Shown: positions 15,916 through 25,346 of the stretch, piece by piece
Numbering within the stretch: position 1 is the stretch's first letter
Layout: the number at the start of each line of letters is the position of its first letter
Assembly (NCBI RefSeq): GCF_900110205.1
Contig: NZ_FOCV01000022.1
Coordinates: forward strand, 1-64,000
Reading direction: 5' to 3'
DNA length: 64,000 nucleotides
Origin: Rhizobium tibeticum
GTDB lineage: Bacteria > Pseudomonadota > Alphaproteobacteria > Rhizobiales > Rhizobiaceae
Notes under the pieces: generated by a model
Databases searched by the model: none
The model's input: the letters and a program-made list of their open reading frames with translations, nothing else
Told to the model about the DNA's origin: nothing
Position numbers and translations under genes: made by a program

Positions 15916-16830
15916 CTATTCTCCCATGCCCTTTCTCGGATCCTGCGTATCGCCCGCCGTCCAGCCGGTCATGAAGTCAGTGAGTTTTTGATCCGGCGCA
16001 TCCGGCAGCACGATCTTCAGCGAGATATAGATATCTCCAACGCCCCCGCCTTTCTTCGGAATGCCCTTGCCCTTCAGCCGCAGGAGCTTTCCTGTATTCG
16101 AGTGCGGCGGCAGTGTGAGATTGACGGGACCCGACGGCGTCGGTGCGCGCACCTTGCCGCCGAGCACCGCCTCACGCAGCGTAATGGGCAGATCGAAGCG
16201 GATATCGTCACCGTCACGGATATAGAAGCGATGCGGGCGCACGCGAATTTCGACGAGCGCATCTCCGGACGGGCCGCCACCGATACCGGGCTCGCCCTTG
16301 CCTCGAAGTCTGAGCGTCTGGCCGTCACGCGTTCCCGGCGGTATCTGCAAATCGAGCGCCGGCCCATCGGGCAAGCGGATCTGTGTCTTCGTGCCGTTGA
16401 CGGCATCGAGGAAATCGACCTCCATGGCGTAGTGTCGGTCCTGGCCTTGTGCCCGGAATTCGCTACTGCGGGCCCGCCGCGAAAAGAAGCTTGAGAAGAT
16501 GTCGTCGCTGTCGCCGAAATCGGCAAAACCGGCGCTGTTGTGGTAAGGATTGTCAGCGCCCGCCGTCGAGGCATAGTCCCGGTAATAGTGGCGTTGCGCC
16601 TGCTCGGCGCCCGTCATGTCGATCTCGCCGCGATCGAAGCGCCCGCGCTTTTCTTCGTCGCTCAGCAGCTCATAAGCAGCCGAAATCTCCTTGAAACGGT
16701 CCTCTGCCTTCTTGTCGCCGGGGTTAAGGTCGGGGTGAAGTTTCTTGGCGAGCTTGCGAAACGCGCTTTGAATGTCTTTCTGCGTGGCGTCCTTTTTCAC
16801 GCCGAGAAGCTCGTACGGGTCGCGGCTCAT
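15916..16830 (-). CDS. cbpA: DnaJ-class curved-DNA-binding co-chaperone CbpA
   Basis: A 304-residue type II/III DnaJ homologue. The J-domain occupies residues 1-70 with the essential HPD at about residue 33 (KKLHPDLNPGDK). A Gly-poor linker follows, then the DnaJ C-terminal substrate-binding domain with TQIRLPDGPALDLQIPPGTR and GGGVGDIYISLKIVLP. There is no cysteine-rich zinc domain, as expected for CbpA. It stimulates DnaK ATPase and binds curved DNA in related bacteria. It is followed immediately by cbpM. Confidence 0.92.
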   Translation of the reverse strand: MSRDPYELLGVKKDATQKDIQSAFRKLAKKLHPDLNPGDKKAEDRFKEISAAYELLSDEEKRGRFDRGEIDMTGAEQAQRHYYRDYASTAGADNPYHNSAGFADFGDSDDIFSSFFSRRARSSEFRAQGQDRHYAMEVDFLDAVNGTKTQIRLPDGPALDLQIPPGTRDGQTLRLRGKGEPGIGGGPSGDALVEIRVRPHRFYIRDGDDIRFDLPITLREAVLGGKVRAPTPSGPVNLTLPPHSNTGKLLRLKGKGIPKKGGGVGDIYISLKIVLPDAPDQKLTDFMTGWTAGDTQDPRKGMGE

Positions 16831-16922
16831 ACATGTCTCCGGTTCAGTCGGCGGAAATCGCCAGCCTTTTGGGCTCTATATAGGTTGCCCGACTTGCTGC
16901 GACGAGAGGTTGTCAAACAAGG

Positions 16923-17429
16923 TCAGTCGCGACGCAGGTTGAGATCGCTTGTCACCACTTGCTGGCCGGACGCCGGATCCATATCGACCGTTCGGATACG
17001 GATCGCATCGGCATCCAGGCGCTGGATTGTCATGTTCGCGCTGCGATCTCCGTTGATCACCCTCGACCAGCGCACGGCGAGATTAATAGCGTCGCCGCTG
17101 CGCGTCCCGCGCAGGCCGGAAACGCCCCCTGAGGGGCCGATGTAACTGCCGGCATATTGCGTGCCATTGACCTTGATGTTGGCAGAAACCGCTCGCGTGA
17201 CGACGATCATCCCACGGCAAATCCCCTTCATCGAAAACGCCTCGCCACTCGCCTCGGTCTTGAAGTTGCAGCTGAGGTTGATGGGGGACGAGGTTGTGGA
17301 GCGCTTCATCATGCCTCCGCCCGTCCAATCGCCGGCCAGCGATTGAAGGAAAGGCGCCTCATCGGCATATGCGCCTCCCGTCACCATCCAAAACAGCGCC
17401 GTGACAGCAGTGTATCGCCAGCACTTCAT
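16923..17429 (-). CDS. Secreted hypothetical protein
   Basis: A 168-residue protein of no family I can name with certainty. The ATG at 17429 follows AAGGAGG and starts a signal peptide of about 22 residues (hydrophobic core AVTALFWMV, cleavage near AYA|DE). The mature part begins LAGDWTGGG, resembling small rhizobial exported proteins built from beta strands with a lipocalin-like GDWxG opening, and contains two spaced cysteines (in LSCNF and GICRG) that could form a disulfide. It lies alone upstream of cbpA, separated by about 90 bases. Confidence 0.7.
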   Translation of the reverse strand: MKCWRYTAVTALFWMVTGGAYADEAPFLQSLAGDWTGGGMMKRSTTSSPINLSCNFKTEASGEAFSMKGICRGMIVVTRAVSANIKVNGTQYAGSYIGPSGGVSGLRGTRSGDAINLAVRWSRVINGDRSANMTIQRLDADAIRIRTVDMDPASGQQVVTSDLNLRRD

Positions 17430-17638
17430 GACGTCCTCCTTGAAGATGCTCAAGAATGCCTCAGAATGCTCAAAAGTTCCCCTCAATGCAGACGCTAACC
17501 AAAATGCGAGCAAGATGCGCAAGGCCCGGCGATTTCAGCCAGTTTTGCCAGGAAGACTTTCACACAACAGCCAAACCGAAATGTCTAAAGGGCTCTGGCT
17601 GGGTTTGCCGGATAGTCTTGGGTGCTTGCCGCCAGGTC

Positions 17639-17666
17639 ACCCGCCCGGCGGGTACCTCATGTGAGG
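17639..17666. terminator. Twin small hairpins downstream of the peptide-ABC ATPase gene
   Basis: ACCCGC/GCGGGT (17639-17644 and 17648-17653) and CCTCA/TGAGG (17655-17659 and 17662-17666) follow each other just beyond the minus-strand stop at 17695, with a short T-run between the stop and the hairpins on that strand. They may terminate the peptide-ABC message. The rest of the 265-base gap from 17430 shows no gene. Confidence 0.4.
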
Positions 17667-17694
17667 AGAAAAATGCTGATCAACCCCGAAACTG

Positions 17695-19527
17695 CTAGGC
17701 TATGACGAGATGTCCAGGCGAAACAGTTCGATACTCGCGCCGTCCCGCCTCGTATTCTACTGGCCGGATCGGACTTTTCAACTCCTCGGTCGCGGCCATG
17801 CGTTTCTGGCGGCGCCGGTCCGGATCTGGCACCGGAACGGCGGCCATAAGCTTTTTGGTGTATTCGTGCTGTGGATTGCCGAAGACGGCCACACGAGGTC
17901 CGATCTCGACGATCTCGCCAAGATACATCACGGCCACCCGGTGGCTGACGCGCTCGACGACAGCCATGTCATGGGAGATAAACAGGAAGGCCAGATCGAG
18001 GCTTTGCTGCAGGTCGAGCATCAGGTTGATGACCTGCGCCTTGATCGAGACGTCGAGCGCCGAGACACTCTCATCAGCGACGATGACCTTGGGTTGAAGC
18101 GCCAGCGCCCTTGCGATACAGATACGCTGTCGCTGGCCGCCGGAAAATTCATGCGGATAGCGGCTCGCCATGTCGGGCGTCAGGCCCACCTTCACCAGCA
18201 TGTCGGCGACCACGTCCTTTGCATCTTTGGCCGTGCCCATCCTGTGCTCGAGATATGGCTCTGCAATCGCCTGGCCGACCGTCATGCGCGGATTGAGCGA
18301 TGCAAACGGGTCCTGGAAAATCATCTGCATGGACTTGCGCATGTTGCGCATTTCCCGCTTGTCGAGCGCGAGCATGTCGCGGCCTTCAACGATGACGGCT
18401 CCCGAACTCGGTTCGATCAACCGCATGATGGCGCGGCCGGTCGTTGATTTGCCGCAGCCGGACTCGCCGACCAACGAAAGCGTCTCGCCAGCAAAAAGGT
18501 CGAAGGAGACGTTCTCGACGGCATGCACACGGCCGCTTAACCGTCCAAACAGCCCCGAATGGATGTCAAACCGCTTGGTCAATCCCTTCACCTCAAGGAT
18601 GGGCTTGTCCTTGGCAACGGTGTCGGGCACCTCCACTTGCGTGTCTGCTTCACCCGTCGCGATGTTGACAACAGGAAAGCGCAATGGCCGCTCGCATCCC
18701 TGCATCGACCCGAGGATCGGTACAGCAGACAGCAAAGCGCGGGTATAGGGGTGCTTTCCGCGGTGGAAGATGTCGCCTGTGGCGCCGGTCTCCACCTGCT
18801 CGCCGCGATACATGACGACCGTGCGGTCGGCGATTTCGGCAACGACGCCCATGTCATGGGTAATGAAAAGCACCGACGTCCCCTCTTCGTCCTGCAGCAT
18901 CTTGATGAGGTCGAGGATCTGGCCCTGGATCGTCACGTCGAGTGCCGTCGTCGGTTCGTCCGCGATCAGCAGCTTTGGCTTGGAGGCAAGAGCCATGGCA
19001 ATCATCACACGCTGGCGCATGCCGCCGGAAAAGCGATGCGGATACTCGTCGAAGCGAGACGCGGCCGAAGGAATGCGGACCTTTTCCAGCAGCCGGATCG
19101 TCTCAGCCTTGGCCTCGGCCTTCGACATTGCCGTGTGGCAAAGCAAGGCCTCCGAGATCTGGTCGCCGATGGAGAAGAGCGGATTGAGGCTCGTCATCGG
19201 TTCCTGAAAGATCATCGAGACATCGTTTCCGCGCACCTTGCGCATCTCAGCTTCGGCTAGCGACAACAGGTCGCGACCACCCAGCATAATCTTGCCTTCG
19301 ATACGGCTCGTATCGGGCTGCAAGAGACGCATGATGGAGAGCGAGGTGACACTTTTTCCCGAGCCGCTCTCGCCGACGATCGCGACAGTCTCTCCCGGCC
19401 CCACAGAGAAGGAAACGTCGCGTACGACGGGCTTCCAGTCGCCATCCACCAGAAACGAGGTGGTGAGTTTCTGGACGGACAAAACCGGATCGGCGGACCG
19501 GATTGTGTTTGTCTCCGTGGCGCTCAT
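17695..19527 (-). CDS. Peptide-type ABC transporter, fused double ATPase (DppD-DppF)
   Basis: A 610-residue protein with two complete ABC modules. The first (about residues 15-270) has Walker A GESGSGKSV, signature FSGGMRQRV and Walker B LLIADEPTTALDVT. The second (about 320-580) has GESGCGKST, FSGGQRQRI and VIVADESVSALDVS. Each ends with an oligopeptide-type C-terminal region. The start at 19527 follows GGAAAGGAAACG and drops a non-family extension. It is the only ATPase for the permease pair at 23448-25267, although a divergent IclR gene splits the transporter genes into two transcripts. Confidence 0.93.
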   Translation of the reverse strand: MSATETNTIRSADPVLSVQKLTTSFLVDGDWKPVVRDVSFSVGPGETVAIVGESGSGKSVTSLSIMRLLQPDTSRIEGKIMLGGRDLLSLAEAEMRKVRGNDVSMIFQEPMTSLNPLFSIGDQISEALLCHTAMSKAEAKAETIRLLEKVRIPSAASRFDEYPHRFSGGMRQRVMIAMALASKPKLLIADEPTTALDVTIQGQILDLIKMLQDEEGTSVLFITHDMGVVAEIADRTVVMYRGEQVETGATGDIFHRGKHPYTRALLSAVPILGSMQGCERPLRFPVVNIATGEADTQVEVPDTVAKDKPILEVKGLTKRFDIHSGLFGRLSGRVHAVENVSFDLFAGETLSLVGESGCGKSTTGRAIMRLIEPSSGAVIVEGRDMLALDKREMRNMRKSMQMIFQDPFASLNPRMTVGQAIAEPYLEHRMGTAKDAKDVVADMLVKVGLTPDMASRYPHEFSGGQRQRICIARALALQPKVIVADESVSALDVSIKAQVINLMLDLQQSLDLAFLFISHDMAVVERVSHRVAVMYLGEIVEIGPRVAVFGNPQHEYTKKLMAAVPVPDPDRRRQKRMAATEELKSPIRPVEYEAGRREYRTVSPGHLVIA

Positions 19528-19567
19528 AGTCGTTTCCTTCCTTTTCTCGTTTCCCGCTGAGTGACCC

Positions 19568-20764
19568 TTAGTCCGGCCAGCGCAGCATGCCGTCAAAGCG
19601 GTGTCTGCTACGGTTTTCGATCGGCGTGGCGATGATTTCGTTGGAGGCACGCGCCTTGTCGAGCTCTTCTGTCAGGCGGGCAGCGACGATTTTCTCCTGA
19701 CCCGGATGGAGGTTGCACGGATCGAGGTAGAAATAGTGATGCTCCACCTCGTGGTCACGCACGATGACCGGCGGATTGCCGCGGCCGAGCGCTGCGGCAA
19801 GATCCCAGGCGGTGATATGCGCTTCTTGCGGCGAGACGATCACCCGCATGCGCTCGAGCGGGTTGTTGGTGGGGTCCGGCTCAATCAGCGCCGTAATGCC
19901 CGGGCGCTCGCCCAGCGTTTCTTTCCACAGATGAAGATAGCCGCTCTCGCGCTCGCGGATGCCTGCATGGTCTCGCTTTTCCCAGGCCTCCAGAGCCGCC
20001 ATGGTGCCATAGACGCTTTCCTTGCCGACCTTCATGCCGCGGCCAATCCCCATGTTCTGCAGGAAGGCGCTGCGCACCAGCTCCTTCTTGCCCGCAACGA
20101 TGCCCGAGGTCGGGCCGCCGAGGAACTTGTGGCCGGAATAAAGCGCGACATCGGCTCCTTGCGCCAAGAACAGCCTGAGATCGTATTCGGAGGCCGCATC
20201 GACGATGACTGGAACGCCCTTGGCATGGGCGATTTCGACGAATTCGGTGAGATGCAGCAGGCCATAGTCAACCACGTGATGGGACACGACATAGACGGCG
20301 GCTGCCGTCTTGTCGCTAATGGCATCCTCCATGTGGAAACGATGCGTCGACGTTGCCTGCCCGATCAGCATGACTTTGCCGCCGGCAAGCCGGATCGCCT
20401 GATCCACCGGCGCGCCATAGCTCACCACATGCCCCATTTGCACGATGACTTCGTTCTTCTCAGGGGTCATATCCGGCAGCTTCTCGATGGCGAGCAGGTT
20501 GTTGCCTGTGATGGCACCGGCGACAGCAAGGCTGATGCCCGCGGAGCAGGACGCCGTGACAAAGCCGGCTTCACCGCCGGTTAGCCGCGCAATCACCTTG
20601 CTTGCCTTGCGCTGTAGGTCGTTGATCTCGACGAATTGCGGCAGGATCGCTCCCATCGCCTGGATCGCTTCGGGAACAACGATGGAGGCGCCGAGGCTCG
20701 TCATCGTGCCGGACACGTTGATGACCGGGCGCAGGCCGATCTTGGTACGGAAATCATCGGACAT
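19568..20764 (-). CDS. SelA-like PLP enzyme (selenocysteine-synthase-related, DgaE-like)
   Basis: A 398-residue fold-type I PLP enzyme of the SelA-related group. VTASCSAGISLAVAGAI forms the phosphate pocket, and YSGHKFLGGPTSGIVAG holds the Schiff-base lysine at the place of the SelA SGDKLLGGP motif. It lacks the N-terminal tRNA-binding domain of true SelA, so it is not a tRNA enzyme. Characterised relatives such as D-glucosaminate-6-phosphate ammonia-lyase eliminate ammonia from amino-sugar acids. The gene is divergent from an IclR regulator and 40 bases upstream of the transporter ATPase. A RidA protein and an amidohydrolase nearby fit an enamine-producing lyase. Confidence 0.8.
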   Translation of the reverse strand: MSDDFRTKIGLRPVINVSGTMTSLGASIVVPEAIQAMGAILPQFVEINDLQRKASKVIARLTGGEAGFVTASCSAGISLAVAGAITGNNLLAIEKLPDMTPEKNEVIVQMGHVVSYGAPVDQAIRLAGGKVMLIGQATSTHRFHMEDAISDKTAAAVYVVSHHVVDYGLLHLTEFVEIAHAKGVPVIVDAASEYDLRLFLAQGADVALYSGHKFLGGPTSGIVAGKKELVRSAFLQNMGIGRGMKVGKESVYGTMAALEAWEKRDHAGIRERESGYLHLWKETLGERPGITALIEPDPTNNPLERMRVIVSPQEAHITAWDLAAALGRGNPPVIVRDHEVEHHYFYLDPCNLHPGQEKIVAARLTEELDKARASNEIIATPIENRSRHRFDGMLRWPD

Positions 20765-20807
20765 TTTATCTCTCCAAAGTGACGGCCGGCTGCGAATTGC
20801 CATCGAC

Positions 20808-20833
20808 AGCTATGCCATAGTAATGTAATAGCT
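20808..20833. promoter_or_regulatory. Candidate IclR operator in the iclR/selA-like divergent promoter
   Basis: The 96-base gap contains a perfect 11-base palindrome CTATGCCATAG (20810-20820) and a wider inverted repeat AGCTAT (20808-20813) / ATAGCT (20828-20833). A related TATGTTATA occurs at 26902-26910 upstream of the binding-protein gene of the same transporter, supporting co-regulation by the IclR protein. This is pattern-based inference. Confidence 0.4.
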
Positions 20834-20860
20834 TCTCGAAATCAGCCGAGGAGCGTTGAA

Positions 20861-21694
20861 TTGGACACAAAGACTTCATCCGCAACACCCCTCAAAGAGG
20901 CCGTGTCGGTCGGCGCAGCCGAGGCCAAGGGCGCGCGCCGCTCTCGCGTCAGCGGAATTGATCGTGCCTTGCAGGTAATTGATTATCTTTACGAAACCGG
21001 CACGCCCGCGGGTCCATACGCAATCGCCAAGGCAGTCCGGGCGCCGCTTTCCACCGTCTATGTTATCATCGACGATCTGGTCGAAAAAAACATGCTTGCC
21101 CGCAATTCGGATGGATCCATCTGGCTTGGGTCTCGTCTTTACCACTACGGTCTCGCTTATGCCCGGTCGCTGGATTTCATGAGTGTGGCCACCCATGAAA
21201 TGCACGATCTTTGCCGGCAGGCCGGGGAAACAGTGCAGGTTTGCGGGCGCGACGGCGACTACATGCTGGTGCTTGCCATGGCGGACGGGCCAAGCCATTT
21301 CCAGGTCGCTTCGCGCGTCGGCACCCGCGTGCCGTTGAACTGGACCGCATCCGGCAGGCTCCTCGTCGGCCATCTGCCCGAGAGCGAGCGGATCGAGCTG
21401 TTCAAGCGTTGCGCCCGAACGTCGCCGACCGGACGCGCTTTGATCGACGCGCGCACCCTTTCCGACGCGGCTGGGAAAGCTTTCGGGGAGAGGTTGTCGA
21501 TCCAGGTCGCCGAGTCGGACTACGCGGTTGCCTGCATCGCGTCGCCGGTTTGCGACCGGGACGGCCAGTGCGTTGCCACCATTTCGATCGTGCTGCCGGA
21601 ACAAAAGGTGCGTTCCGACGAGCACCACTACACCGAACATGTTCGGATGTCGGCGCAGCGGATCGAGACGCTGATGGGATGGCGCAACCACTGA
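20861..21694 (+). CDS. IclR-family transcriptional regulator
   Basis: A 277-residue regulator starting at TTG (20861), preceded by GAGGAG. Residues about 30-90 form the winged helix-turn-helix (GPYAIAKAVRAPLSTVYVI). The IclR effector domain follows, with GETVQVCGRDGDYMLVLA and a C-terminal region containing YAVACIASPVCDRDG. It is wedged between the two minus-strand halves of the peptide-transporter/SelA-like cluster and probably controls both. The ligand is presumably an intermediate of that pathway. Confidence 0.9.
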   Translation: MDTKTSSATPLKEAVSVGAAEAKGARRSRVSGIDRALQVIDYLYETGTPAGPYAIAKAVRAPLSTVYVIIDDLVEKNMLARNSDGSIWLGSRLYHYGLAYARSLDFMSVATHEMHDLCRQAGETVQVCGRDGDYMLVLAMADGPSHFQVASRVGTRVPLNWTASGRLLVGHLPESERIELFKRCARTSPTGRALIDARTLSDAAGKAFGERLSIQVAESDYAVACIASPVCDRDGQCVATISIVLPEQKVRSDEHHYTEHVRMSAQRIETLMGWRNH

Positions 21695-21705
21695 CCTGGA
21701 CCTCC

Positions 21706-22203
21706 TCAATCGTTGAGCGAGACGATCGCCTCGATCTCGACGGTGATGTTGCCGGGCAGGGAACCGAAGCCGACGGCGGAGCGGGCATGTTGGCCGGCCT
21801 CGCCGAAGACCTCGATAAAGAGGTCGGAGCATCCGTTGATGACGCTTGGATGATTTTCGAATTGCGGGACGGCATTGACCATGCCGAGCAGCTTGACCAC
21901 GCGCTTCACGCGGGCGAGGTCGCCAAGAGCGTCATGCATCACCGCAAGCAGGTTGATGCCGGTGAGGCGCGCATGCCGATAGGCCTCTTCGATGCTGACA
22001 TCGCTGCCGACCTTGCCGGAATGGAGATGGCCATCAGCCTCGCGCGGGCCCTGGCCGGATAGATAAAGAACGTTGCCTTCGCGCACATGGGTAAGAAAAT
22101 TGGCGATGGGCGCCGGCGCCGATGGCAATGTAATGCCGAGCGCGGCCAGACGCTCATAGGGTGTTTGCACCGCTGCCGCGGCCTTTGCTGGGGACGTATT
22201 CAC
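21706..22203 (-). CDS. RidA-family (YjgF/YER057c) protein
   Basis: A 165-residue RidA-like protein, somewhat longer than the 130-residue archetype because of an N-terminal extension. The core shows LYLSGQGPREADG, ARLTGINLLAVMHDALGDL and the VEIEAIVSL tail. A GTG start at 22203 is preferred because GGAGCA lies seven bases upstream; an ATG at 22218 is possible but has no ribosome site. RidA proteins hydrolyse reactive enamine/imine products of PLP enzymes. The archetypal catalytic arginine near the C-terminus is not evident in this subfamily, so its activity may differ. Confidence 0.85.
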   Translation of the reverse strand: MNTSPAKAAAAVQTPYERLAALGITLPSAPAPIANFLTHVREGNVLYLSGQGPREADGHLHSGKVGSDVSIEEAYRHARLTGINLLAVMHDALGDLARVKRVVKLLGMVNAVPQFENHPSVINGCSDLFIEVFGEAGQHARSAVGFGSLPGNITVEIEAIVSLND

Positions 22204-22237
22204 GTCTGCTCCTATCATGCGGTTTTAGACATGCCGG

Positions 22238-23446
22238 TCACCGCCACGAATAGCCGTGGCTGTGACGGACGAGCTTGCGGGCGCGCGGAATGTAACGGCT
22301 GGCGGTGATCGCTTCCGATCCGATAACCGCATAGCGCGGTTCGAAGAGCTTGTGCAGGCGGGAGACGTCGCCGTTGGAATCGGTGGCCTCGAGATCGGCA
22401 TCGACGAGGTCGAAGATGGTGAAGTCGGCCCGTTCGCCAACCGTCAGGCGCTTCTCCATCGACAGCTTGATGACGGAGGCCGGCGCATGCGTGACGGCCT
22501 CCACGACCTTGTCGAACGGCATGCCGACCGATAGCAGCTTCGACATCGTCGTCGCCAGGTCCCAGACCGGGAAGTTCATCGAATGGCCGTGAAGATCGGT
22601 CGAAATTGAGAACGGCAGAAGACCGCGCGCAATGGCTGCCTCTGCTACCTTGAAGGAGAAGGACGCGCCGCCGTGGCCGATATCAAGACGGATGCCCTCG
22701 GAGGCGCAACGCTCGGCAAGATTGAAGAGGTCCTCGTCTTCGATGATGCTTGAACCGGCCTTGCCATTGAAGCAATGGGTGACGACATCGCCAGGGCCGA
22801 GGATCTCGAGCACCTCATCATAGAGTGCCGGCGGTTCGCCGACATGCACCATCATCGGCACTTTCAGGATCTTGGCGATTTTCTTGCCGAGCTTCACCGG
22901 AGTGACGCCCCAGGAGCCGGTGATGACGTGGCTCGCGCGCACCTTAAGGCCAACAATGTGTTCGCTGTTTTGTGCATAGCATTCGAGGATGCGATCGAGA
23001 TCGATGTCGCGAATGTCGCGCAGTTCGGCGACGCGGTTGCAGGCGACGAGGCCGATAGAGCCGAGGTTCAGGAAGGCTTTGATGCGCTCTCTCGACGGCT
23101 CGATGATGTATTCGCGGAAGCCATGGAAGTTGGCCTCGCCGGCGGAGCCCGCATCAACCAGCGTCGTGACGCCCCGCTCGGCGCCGCATTCCGACGGACG
23201 GATGGAGATATCCGTGCCGCCGTGCCAGATATGCACGTGAAGGTCGACCCAGCCGGGCGAGATCCAGGCGCCCCTTGCGTCGATGCGCTCGGCGTCGCCA
23301 GGGCTGGCCAGGGAAGGACCGATTGCGGCAATCTTGCCGTCGGCGCCGACGAGGATGTCGATCGCGCCGAAAGGCTCTGCCGCGCCAAACGCCGTCGGTT
23401 TCACATTGGTGAGGAGGAGCGGTTTGCCCGCTTTTTCACCGGTCAT
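22238..23446 (-). CDS. Amidohydrolase/deacetylase-family metallohydrolase
   Basis: A 402-residue TIM-barrel metal hydrolase of the dihydroorotase/amidohydrolase type. Metal-ligand motifs are WVDLHVHIW (HxH), VGLKVRAS (candidate carboxylated Lys), MVHVGEPP, VTHCFNGK and DIGHGGASF. This resembles the EF_0837/AHA_3915-type amidohydrolases often found next to SelA-related PLP enzymes. The ATG at 23446 lies one base beyond the permease stop and is preceded by AAAGGAC. It likely removes an acyl group or opens a ring before the PLP enzyme acts; this order is inference. Confidence 0.82.
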   Translation of the reverse strand: MTGEKAGKPLLLTNVKPTAFGAAEPFGAIDILVGADGKIAAIGPSLASPGDAERIDARGAWISPGWVDLHVHIWHGGTDISIRPSECGAERGVTTLVDAGSAGEANFHGFREYIIEPSRERIKAFLNLGSIGLVACNRVAELRDIRDIDLDRILECYAQNSEHIVGLKVRASHVITGSWGVTPVKLGKKIAKILKVPMMVHVGEPPALYDEVLEILGPGDVVTHCFNGKAGSSIIEDEDLFNLAERCASEGIRLDIGHGGASFSFKVAEAAIARGLLPFSISTDLHGHSMNFPVWDLATTMSKLLSVGMPFDKVVEAVTHAPASVIKLSMEKRLTVGERADFTIFDLVDADLEATDSNGDVSRLHKLFEPRYAVIGSEAITASRYIPRARKLVRHSHGYSWR

Positions 23447-23447
23447 T

Positions 23448-24326
23448 CTAGAGGTCCTTTCGAAGTCTTGGATCGAGCATGTCCCTGAGACCATCGCCGA
23501 CCATTTGCAGCGACAGCACGGAGAGGATGATGGCAAAGCCCGGGAAATAGGTCATCCAGTCGGCCTGGCCGATATATTGGCGTCCGGCTGCGATCATGGT
23601 TCCCCAGGTCGGGATTTCGGGGCTGACGCCAAGGCCGAGGAAGGAAAGTCCGGCCTCGGCAAGCATGGCGCTGGCAAACAGGAAGGTGCCCTGTACGAGG
23701 ATCAGCGACAACAGATTGCGAAGCACGTGCCGCGTCATGATGTGGAAGGTGGAAATACCGAGTGCTTGCGCCGCCTCGACGTAAGGCAATTCGCGGATCA
23801 CCAGCGTCGAGGCGCGAACGATGCGCGCCAGACGAGGCGAGTAGACGATTGAGAGCGCAACGATGACCGTTGTGAGCGACGGTCCGAGAGCTGCGACCAG
23901 CGCGATCGCCAGGAGAATGTCAGGAAAGGCCATCATCGCATCGATCAGCCTGGCAATCGGCGTGTCGAGCTTCTGAAAGAAGCCGGCAAGCAAGCCGAGC
24001 GTCACGCCAATCAATGCGGAGAGCACGACGACGGCAGCGCCCACCAGCAGTGAGAGCCGCCCGGCATAGATGGTGCGTGAGAACACATCACGGCCGAATT
24101 CGTCGGTGCCGAACCAGAACAGTTCACTCGGCGGCTTGAGCCGGTTGACGATCGATAGCTTAGATGGCGAATACGGCGCGATCCAGGGCGCGAGGGCTGC
24201 CAACAGCACAAAGATGATCAACACGATCACGCCGGCGGCGACGGTCTTGCGTTTCAGCAGGCGGCGAAGAAATTTGCTGCGCTCGCTGGCAGTAGGTTTA
24301 TCGGTGGTGGTTACGATATCGGCCAT
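23448..24326 (-). CDS. Peptide-type ABC transporter permease (DppC-like)
   Basis: A 292-residue permease. The N-terminal hydrophobic segment follows a basic region (KFLRRLLKRKTVAAG). FGTDEFGRDVFSRTIYAGR is the DppC/OppC family signature. The binding-protein-dependent transport domain includes ARIVRASTLVIRELPYVEAA and SFLGLGVSPEIPTWG. It overlaps the DppB-like gene by one base. Inner membrane; partner of the DppB-like protein. Confidence 0.93.
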   Translation of the reverse strand: MADIVTTTDKPTASERSKFLRRLLKRKTVAAGVIVLIIFVLLAALAPWIAPYSPSKLSIVNRLKPPSELFWFGTDEFGRDVFSRTIYAGRLSLLVGAAVVVLSALIGVTLGLLAGFFQKLDTPIARLIDAMMAFPDILLAIALVAALGPSLTTVIVALSIVYSPRLARIVRASTLVIRELPYVEAAQALGISTFHIMTRHVLRNLLSLILVQGTFLFASAMLAEAGLSFLGLGVSPEIPTWGTMIAAGRQYIGQADWMTYFPGFAIILSVLSLQMVGDGLRDMLDPRLRKDL

Positions 24327-25267
24327 CAGTAGCGCACCCTTGGATCGACCAGCAGGTAGAGCATGTCGATCGCGAAATTGATGAGGACATAGAGGCCGGC
24401 AATGACGAGCAATGCGCCCTGGATGACGGGATAGTCGCGTCGCAATACAGCAGAGACGACCAGATTGCCGACCCCAGGGAGGCCAAACACGGTTTCCGTT
24501 ACGACGGCGCCGGAGATCAGTACGGCAGCGGTCAGGCCGATGACCGTCAGGATCGGGATCAGCGCGTTTTTCAGGGCATGCTTGAGGACGACACGGTGTT
24601 CGACAAGCCCTTTGGCGCGTGCCGTGCGAATGTAGTCGTCGCCTAGCACGTCAAGCATCGAGGCACGGGTAAAGCGTAGGATCAGTGCCGAGGAAACGAG
24701 GCCGAGCGCAAAGGCAGGCAATGTCAGGTGTTGCATGCGCTCAAAGAAGGATGCGCCAGGCCCGCCATAGCCCGAGACGGGAAATATGTTCAGCCGTACG
24801 GCGAAGAATTGCATGAGAATGAGGCCGAGCCAAAAGCTCGGGATGCTAGCGGCCAGCATGGCGATGGTCGTCGACATCTGATCAACGAACGACCCGCGCC
24901 TGTAGGCAGCATAAATGCCGATCGGCAGTGCGATGACACTGGCAATCAGCAGCGAGAAGATCGTCAGGAAGACGGTTGGCTCCGCGCGCTCGAGAAGCGC
25001 TGACGTCACTGGCATATTAAGGAAGATCGACTGGCCGAGATCGCCTCTCAGCAGCTGTCCAATATAGAAGAAGTACTGGACGACGATTGACTGGTCGAGG
25101 CCGAGGCGGGCGCGCAGTTCAGCAACGTCCTGTGCCGTCGCATCGGGACCGAGCATGACGGCGGCGGGATCGCCCGGCGTCACGCGAACGATCACGAAGA
25201 CAATCGTAACGACGAGGAACATCACCACGATCATGCCGAGAAGGCGCTGGAAGATATAGCGTATCAT
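24326..25267 (-). CDS. Peptide-type ABC transporter permease (DppB-like)
   Basis: A 313-residue permease beginning MIRYIFQRLLGMIVVMF at 25267; upstream in-frame codons would run into the intergenic region and give a polar, unrelated extension. Family marks include VRVTPGDPAAVMLGPDAT after the first membrane segment, the long periplasmic loop of DppB proteins, and DYIRTARAKGLVEHRVVLKH (the EAA-type loop). It follows the binding-protein gene after an 80-base gap and is coupled to the DppC-like gene. Confidence 0.93.
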   Translation of the reverse strand: MIRYIFQRLLGMIVVMFLVVTIVFVIVRVTPGDPAAVMLGPDATAQDVAELRARLGLDQSIVVQYFFYIGQLLRGDLGQSIFLNMPVTSALLERAEPTVFLTIFSLLIASVIALPIGIYAAYRRGSFVDQMSTTIAMLAASIPSFWLGLILMQFFAVRLNIFPVSGYGGPGASFFERMQHLTLPAFALGLVSSALILRFTRASMLDVLGDDYIRTARAKGLVEHRVVLKHALKNALIPILTVIGLTAAVLISGAVVTETVFGLPGVGNLVVSAVLRRDYPVIQGALLVIAGLYVLINFAIDMLYLLVDPRVRY

Positions 25268-25346
25268 GGAAAGCGGCTCCTGTATCCACACAGGGCGAAA
25301 TTGTGGACGGATGCCAGCCTCAAACCGGCACCCGCAGTGCTCGCGC